Position numbers and translations under genes: made by a program. A model generated the notes under the pieces. The model was not told the DNA's origin and did not search any database. It was given only the letters and a program-made list of their open reading frames with translations. A stretch of DNA of 64,000 nucleotides from Streptomyces sp. NBC_00568. Lineage in GTDB: Bacteria > Actinomycetota > Actinomycetes > Streptomycetales > Streptomycetaceae. Below are positions 59,009 through 64,000 of this stretch, piece by piece. The first letter of the stretch is position 1. Every line of letters begins with the position of its first letter. The DNA lies in assembly GCF_026341855.1 (NCBI RefSeq), contig NZ_JAPENW010000001.1:4331001-4395000 (forward strand). The letters are read 5' to 3'.

Positions 59009-61959
59009 CGGCTGTCCCCCGCCCTCAGCTCCCGGACCGAGCCGCGTCTCCCCGTCCACCACGCCTGCGCCGCCGCGATGCCCGTCGCGAGAGCCAGGAC
59101 GGTGGCCGACGGCACGAGCAGCGAGAGCGTGTCCGTGCGGAGCCGGGCGGTCCCCGCGGGCGTGCTGTGGGCGGCGAGGGCGATGGCCGTCAGGTCGATG
59201 CCGGGGGACAGGAGGCGGATCGCCGCCCAGCCGGTGAGCGCGCCGCCGGCCGCCGCGAGCAGGGCCTGGGGAAGGGACTCCAGAACCAGCAGGCGGCGCC
59301 CCTGGGCACGGGTGAGACCCATCGTGCGCAGCCGGGCGAGGAGGGCGGTGCGTTCGGGGGCGGCGCGTACGAGGGCCAGCAGCAGTGCGAGAAGGGCGTA
59401 GCCGGCGCCCGCCGCGACCGCCGCCGTGTAGATCCGCTCGGCGCCGGCCTGCAGGGGTGAGTCGACGTACCGCGCCCGCGCCTCAGCCCGCAGCCGTACG
59501 TCCACGCCGGTGCCCGCCGCCTCGCGCAGCGCGCCCCCGTCGAGGTGGTCGCCGGTCACGAGCAGCGCGGTCGGGCGTGCGGCACGGGGGGTGAGGCCGC
59601 CCCGGTCCACGACCAGGAAGTCCAGGTCGGACACGGCGGGCGTCAGCTCCCGCACCGCCGCGATCCGCACGGTCACCTGACTGCCGTCCTCCATCAGCAC
59701 GGGGACCGGGTCGGTGCCGTAGAGATCGGCGACCGCGGGGGAGGCGATGGCGGGAAGCACAGTGTCACCGGAGCCGGCAGTGGAGCCGGCAGTGGAGTCG
59801 GTTTCGGTGCCGGTGGAGGCGTCGGTGCCAGTGCCAGTGCCCGTGCCGCTGGAGGCGTCGGTGCCAGTGCCCGTGCCGGTGGAGGCGTCGGTGCCGGTGC
59901 TGGTCCCGCTCCTGCCCGAGCCGGACCGTGGTGCCCGCAAGCTCTCCTCCGGGAACCCTCCGAGTCCGACCTCCCGGGCCAGGCGTCCGTATGCCCCCGG
60001 CTCCACACCGACCACCGCCACCGTCTCGCCCGCCGTGCCCGACCACACTCCGGTCTGGGCCCGGTAGGCGACGCTCACCGGTGTGACCTCGCGCACGCCC
60101 GGTGTCCGGCGGACCCGGTCCGGGAGGGAGGCGGGCAGGGCGTGGGTCGCCTCGACGCGGGCGTCGGCTCCGGTGGCGAGAAGGGCCGCGTGGTCGCGGG
60201 CGTCGTGGACGCCCGCGAGGACCGAACCGCCGAAGGCCGCCGTGGTGAGAGCGGTGAGAAGCGCCAGCAGCGGCAGCGCCGTGGAGGTGGACGTGCGGCC
60301 CGCGCGGGCCAGCGAGAGATGGGCGACCGCTCCCCGCAGCCGCCCGGCGGGACGGGACAGGCGCCGCAGGGGCAACGGGTAGAGCCGCACCAGGACCAGC
60401 GCCGCGATGACCCCCACCAGCACCGGTGCCAGGGCGACCAGGTGATCCCCGGAGCCTCCGGCGGAATCCGTGGTGCCGGTTCCGCTGCGCCGCAGGGCCG
60501 CGACCGCCCCTGCCGCCAGTACCAGGAGGGTGAGTTCCGCGACCGTGCGGCGCCGTGAGGGACGTACGGACGTGATGTCCCCGCGCGCCCCGTGGACGCT
60601 CACCGCGCGGTGGGCGAGCGCGGCGCGTACCGGCAGGGCGGCGCAGGCCAGGGCCGTCACGGCGACCGCGGCGGCCACCGCGTGGCCGGCCCGGCCGTGC
60701 GGGACGGCGAGCAGGGCGGCGACGAGACCCAGGGCTCCGGCCGGGACGGCGACGACCGCCGTCTCGGCGAGCAGACGCCCGAAGACGCCGCGCAGCGAAC
60801 CGCCGCGGGCACGCAGCAGGAGGAGTTCGGCGCGGCGGCGGTCCTCGGCGAGGCCGCTCGCCATGAGAAGCACGACGGCGGCGACCGTGCCCGTGCCGAA
60901 CGCGGCCACGGCCACCAACGGGGCTATGCCGGAGCGCAGTTCGGTGAAGGACTTCAGGACGTCGTCCAGATCCGTCGTCGCGTCGGCCTGCGGGTCCACG
61001 CGTTCACGGACCCGCCCCAGGCCGGGGCCCGACTCCAGCGCGGCGATCGCGGAGGCCAGCCGGGGCACGTCGTGGGCGGCCGGAGCGGAAGTGTCGGGGG
61101 CCACCTGCCAGTACCGCTCGGGCCGTGCGAGCGTGCCGAGCAGGGCGGGCGCCGCGTCCGGCGGCAGCAGCAGGGCGCCGAGCCAGTACTTGTCCGCGTC
61201 GCCGCCCTGGTCGGGCAGCTGGACGAGGGACGGTTCGCGGAGCACCGGCTGGGCCGTCCAGTACGCGCCGCCGGGCTCGCGCGGTTCGACGACACCGGTG
61301 ATCCGTACGGCCAGCGGCGCGCGTTCCACGGCGGGCACATGGATCACCGAACCCGCCTTGATGCGCAGGGTCCTGGCCGTCTCGGCGGTGACGGCGCCCT
61401 CCACCTCGGGCGTCGCCGCGGTCACCGTGCCCGTCGAGCGCGGAAGACGCCCGGAGACCGGCCGGGAGTGATCGCCGAGGCCGTTCTGCGCGACCAGCGC
61501 GATACGGGTGGGCAGCCCGGTCGGCCGCGGCAGCCAAGGGTCCAGCGCGGCCGTGGGGTTGGTGGTGAGCACCCCGTACGAGGACTGCTCGGGGTCGACG
61601 GCCAGGGGCTCGTCCACCGCGGCCAGCACGTCGGCGTACCCCTTGCGCAGGGCGGCCGCGCGCAGGGCCTTCTCCCGCTCCTCCTGCGGGAGTTCGACAC
61701 CGGGCTGCGGGGCGAACAGGTGGATCGTGGTCCGCCGGGCCGAGGCGTCGTCGAGGACCCGGCGCAGCCCCGCGTCCTCGTACCGGTCGAGCGCGCGCGG
61801 GAAGGCGGCGGCGAGGCAGGCGGTGAGCGCGACGAGCAGGGCCAGGGCGAGGGCCGCCCCGGGCGCGGCGCGCAGCCGGGTGCGCACCCAGGGTGCCGCG
61901 ACCCTCGTACGGCCCCCGCGGGCCGCCCTTCCCTCACCGGTCCCGGCCACGTCACTCAC
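59005..61959 (-). CDS. FtsX-like ABC transporter permease
   Basis: A 984-aa membrane protein: an N-terminal membrane segment (ALALALLVALTACLAAAFP), a large extracytoplasmic domain, then FtsX-type blocks of three to four segments in two sets (VAVAAFGTGTVAAVVLLMAS; YTAAVAAGAGYALLALLLAL). One extracytoplasmic loop holds a Thr/Gly/Ser repeat insertion (TGTGTGTDASSGTG, about 59765-59925). It pairs with the ABC ATPase downstream, but two small ORFs intervene. The upstream gene, also an FtsX permease, overlaps it by 8 bp. The substrate is unknown. Confidence 0.88.
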   Translation of the reverse strand: MSDVAGTGEGRAARGGRTRVAAPWVRTRLRAAPGAALALALLVALTACLAAAFPRALDRYEDAGLRRVLDDASARRTTIHLFAPQPGVELPQEEREKALRAAALRKGYADVLAAVDEPLAVDPEQSSYGVLTTNPTAALDPWLPRPTGLPTRIALVAQNGLGDHSRPVSGRLPRSTGTVTAATPEVEGAVTAETARTLRIKAGSVIHVPAVERAPLAVRITGVVEPREPGGAYWTAQPVLREPSLVQLPDQGGDADKYWLGALLLPPDAAPALLGTLARPERYWQVAPDTSAPAAHDVPRLASAIAALESGPGLGRVRERVDPQADATTDLDDVLKSFTELRSGIAPLVAVAAFGTGTVAAVVLLMASGLAEDRRRAELLLLRARGGSLRGVFGRLLAETAVVAVPAGALGLVAALLAVPHGRAGHAVAAAVAVTALACAALPVRAALAHRAVSVHGARGDITSVRPSRRRTVAELTLLVLAAGAVAALRRSGTGTTDSAGGSGDHLVALAPVLVGVIAALVLVRLYPLPLRRLSRPAGRLRGAVAHLSLARAGRTSTSTALPLLALLTALTTAAFGGSVLAGVHDARDHAALLATGADARVEATHALPASLPDRVRRTPGVREVTPVSVAYRAQTGVWSGTAGETVAVVGVEPGAYGRLAREVGLGGFPEESLRAPRSGSGRSGTSTGTDASTGTGTGTDASSGTGTGTGTDASTGTETDSTAGSTAGSGDTVLPAIASPAVADLYGTDPVPVLMEDGSQVTVRIAAVRELTPAVSDLDFLVVDRGGLTPRAARPTALLVTGDHLDGGALREAAGTGVDVRLRAEARARYVDSPLQAGAERIYTAAVAAGAGYALLALLLALVRAAPERTALLARLRTMGLTRAQGRRLLVLESLPQALLAAAGGALTGWAAIRLLSPGIDLTAIALAAHSTPAGTARLRTDTLSLLVPSATVLALATGIAAAQAWWTGRRGSVRELRAGDSR
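59765..59925 (-). repeat. Coding Thr/Gly/Ser/Ala repeat inside the permease
   Basis: Units of ggcactggcaccgacgcc type, read on the minus strand, are repeated with variation and encode TGTGTDAS. They form an insertion in an extracytoplasmic loop. Confidence 0.75.
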
Positions 61960-64000
61960 CTCCCAGCCGGCGCACCGAACTCGCCGCGTCCGGGCGGCGC
62001 AGCGCGAGGAACGCCGTGATGGCCAGCGGTGTCACGGCCACGGCCGCCAGCAGCACGGCGACGTGCGGAAGCGGGAGCCGGACCAGCACCCCGGGGACCG
62101 GACGGCCGGCCTCCGACGTCAGCACGATCAGCGGGACGACCGCCCGGGTGAGCAGCGTGCCGAGGGCGACCCCCACCACCAGGGCCAGGGCGACCAGGAC
62201 GCCCTGCTCGGCGGCGATCAGACGGGCCAGCTGGCGGCGCGGGGCACCCAGCGCCCTGAGCACCGCGAACTCGGCGCCGCGCTCGCGCAGCGATCCGGCC
62301 GTGCTCACCGCGAAACCGACCGCGGCCAGCGCCGCGGCCACGACGGCCGCCGCGGCGAACGCGGCCTGCGGGCCCGCCCCGAACGGGTCGTCGCGCAGCC
62401 CTTCGGCGATCTCGTCGCGCACGACGACCTGCGAGGGATCGATGCCGGGCAGTGCCCGCAGAGCCGCCGCCACCCGTGCCGCGTCGCCGGGCGCGGAGTG
62501 CAGCCACCACTCGGTGGGCGCGACACTCAGTCCCTGGCGCGCTTGAAGCACCCGGTTCACGGACCGGAGATCGACCAGCAGCGCCCCGCCCCCGCCGTCG
62601 CTGTCCGAGGTGGTCGGCAGCGCCCGTACGGTGTCCACGATCCGTACCGGGACCTTGGTACCGGCGAACGGCACGTCGAGGCGCTGGCCCTTCCGCGCGC
62701 CCGCCGACTTCAGGAAGCGGTCGGTCGCGATCGCGCCGATCTGCGGAGCCGGTGGCCTGTGGACCTGCAGACGGACCGTCAGCGAGGTGATCTGCCAGCC
62801 GAGGTCGTGCGGGACGTAACCGGTGCCGTAGCGGACCGAGAGGTCCTTGTCCGAAGCCTGCGCCGTCTCCGGGGGTGCGGGACGGGTGGACGCGTCCGGT
62901 GACGCCGCCGTGCTGTTGGTCGCCGAGGTGGTGTCCCAGGCGGTCGGCAGCGGGAGCCGCCGCCGCGCTCCGCCGCCGTCGGTCACACTCAACTCCTCCA
63001 CGTCGAGCCGGTGTTGCCGCGCCTTGTCGACGGGCTGGGTCATGTCGAGCTGGAGTCCGGTGAACTTCAGCGGGCCCGGCGGGAGTTCCAGCGACAGCGG
63101 GTGCCGTCTTCCGTCGCCGGGCAGTTCACCGATCCGTACGGTGTAGGGCGTCCCGAAGCCGTCCTCCAGCGTGACCGACACGTCCACGGTCGCCCCCTCC
63201 CCGGAACCGCGCAGCCGCATCGTCAGGCCGAGCCGCGTCGAGCCCTTCGGGATCTCGGTGCCCTCGGTCGCGTCCTTCGGGGCGAGCCCCGCCAGCAGCG
63301 GTTTCACCGGCCGCCGCCCGGCCAGATCGCCGCGCAGCAGGACCCCGTCCGCCGCGTGCGTCGTGTCCAGCGCGAGGACCGTCGCCGTACGGCTGCCGGA
63401 CAGCGGCAGGGTCGTCCGCGCGGCGGGCGCCGCGCGGACGTCCCGGAGCGCCGTGTACGTGGCGGCCTGGCCCGGGCCGGCGTCGTCGCCGGCGGACACG
63501 CGCACGGACGTACCGGCCCGGAAGTCCGCCTGGTCGTCCTGCGAGCGGTCCCAGGAGGCGCCCTGACCGATGGCGAGCATCCCCATCGCCACGGCGAGCA
63601 CCAGGAGCAGGACCGGTCCCGCGCCGCGCATCGGGCGGCGGCCGATCTGCCATCCCGCGAGGGCTGCGGGCAGCCCGCGGCCGCGCGCCGCCCGGTGCTC
63701 GGCGAGCCGGGCCACGGGGGGCAGCAGCCGCAGGGTGAGCACGGTTCCGGCGAGCAGCGCGAGGGCGGGCGCCGAGACCAGGAGCGGATCCACGCCGAGG
63801 GCGCCCCGGCCGGTGCCTGCGGCCCGGGAGGCGTCGCCGCTCAGGGCACCCGAGGTCTGCCGGTCCAGCTGCCAGTAGGCGACCGCGGCGATCACCAGCA
63901 GGCCGACGTCCGCGCCCGCGCGCACCGGGGCGGGCAGTGGACGCGCCCGTCCCGCCGGCCCGTTCCCGGAGGTGAGCGCCGGGACCGTCACGGCCAGCGC
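61952..64000 (-). CDS. FtsX-like ABC transporter permease, 5' part outside the window
   Basis: At least 682 codons of a second FtsX-type permease; the reading frame is open to the right edge and the N-terminus is missing. Visible parts are membrane segments (VDPLLVSAPALALLAGTVL, GAGPVLLLVLAVAMGMLAIG), a large extracytoplasmic beta-rich domain, and the last set of segments (AAFAAAAVVAAALAAVGFAV, GVLVALALVVGVALGTLL, AVLLAAVAVTPLAITAFLAL). It overlaps the next permease by 8 bp. Two dissimilar permeases and one ATPase suggest a heteromeric exporter. Confidence 0.88.
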   Translation of the reverse strand, partial: ALAVTVPALTSGNGPAGRARPLPAPVRAGADVGLLVIAAVAYWQLDRQTSGALSGDASRAAGTGRGALGVDPLLVSAPALALLAGTVLTLRLLPPVARLAEHRAARGRGLPAALAGWQIGRRPMRGAGPVLLLVLAVAMGMLAIGQGASWDRSQDDQADFRAGTSVRVSAGDDAGPGQAATYTALRDVRAAPAARTTLPLSGSRTATVLALDTTHAADGVLLRGDLAGRRPVKPLLAGLAPKDATEGTEIPKGSTRLGLTMRLRGSGEGATVDVSVTLEDGFGTPYTVRIGELPGDGRRHPLSLELPPGPLKFTGLQLDMTQPVDKARQHRLDVEELSVTDGGGARRRLPLPTAWDTTSATNSTAASPDASTRPAPPETAQASDKDLSVRYGTGYVPHDLGWQITSLTVRLQVHRPPAPQIGAIATDRFLKSAGARKGQRLDVPFAGTKVPVRIVDTVRALPTTSDSDGGGGALLVDLRSVNRVLQARQGLSVAPTEWWLHSAPGDAARVAAALRALPGIDPSQVVVRDEIAEGLRDDPFGAGPQAAFAAAAVVAAALAAVGFAVSTAGSLRERGAEFAVLRALGAPRRQLARLIAAEQGVLVALALVVGVALGTLLTRAVVPLIVLTSEAGRPVPGVLVRLPLPHVAVLLAAVAVTPLAITAFLALRRPDAASSVRRLGGE

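Noticed and set aside
57304..59460. 718-codon plus-strand frame opposite the ABC ATPase and repeat ORF
   Set aside because: It mirrors the tandem repeats of the other strand and has no motif of its own.

Overview
The window is high-GC actinobacterial chromosome and is almost certainly Streptomyces. It carries rodlin and chaplin genes, a melC tyrosinase pair, an SsbB-type single-strand binding protein, paired dynamin-like GTPases (DynA/DynB), and third positions dominated by G and C. From memory, unchecked, the 1-31 kb gene order resembles the S. coelicolor region running from chpG and melC through chpF to chpD, chpA, the rodlins and an acyl-CoA ligase.

Layout. 1-4.2 kb: end of an acyl-CoA ligase, three rodlin genes (two minus, one divergent), a short chaplin and a long sortase-anchored chaplin. 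4.2-19.1 kb: an extracellular polysaccharide locus. A tightly overlapping minus-strand operon runs glycosyltransferase, polyprenyl-phosphate sugar transferase, ligase/polymerase, flippase, deacetylase, second glycosyltransferase, Wzz-like protein and GNAT/FemAB-like enzyme. Beside it lie a GH26-like secreted hydrolase and an ATP-grasp/FAD-oxidoreductase pair. 19.1-26 kb: secreted proteins, two more short chaplins, a VKOR-family thiol oxidoreductase, tyrosinase with its copper chaperone, and a fifth chaplin. 26-35 kb: a 2-hydroxyacid dehydrogenase, a His-rich membrane protein with a YcnI-type copper protein, a thioester-domain surface protein with an LAETG anchor, ssb, and the dynB-dynA operon. 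35.2 kb: tRNA-Arg(UCU). 35.8-43.9 kb: a secreted FG-GAP protein, GYD and DUF1876 proteins, and a 1244-aa subtilase with its regulator.

43.85-54.37 kb is an accessory island bounded by a perfect 40-bp direct repeat (probable attL and attR). It begins with a truncated tyrosine integrase and holds only small, mostly unrecognised genes. At least ten short pieces that look like the 3' side of tRNA anticodon arms, all on the plus strand, punctuate it; several sit just before the 3' end of a small minus-strand gene. This may be a graveyard of integrative elements or a cassette-like array, and it is the most unusual thing in the window.

54.4-64 kb returns to core genes: an EttA-type ABC-F protein, a thioesterase and a conserved hypothetical. 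A MacB/FtsX-type ABC export operon follows; its genes are chained by ATGA/TGATG overlaps through two repeat-rich small ORFs. The last permease runs off the window.

Taken together, 1-31 kb reads as a cell-surface and aerial-development supercluster: amyloid coat proteins, a polysaccharide, disulfide and copper chemistry, melanin, and sortase-anchored proteins.
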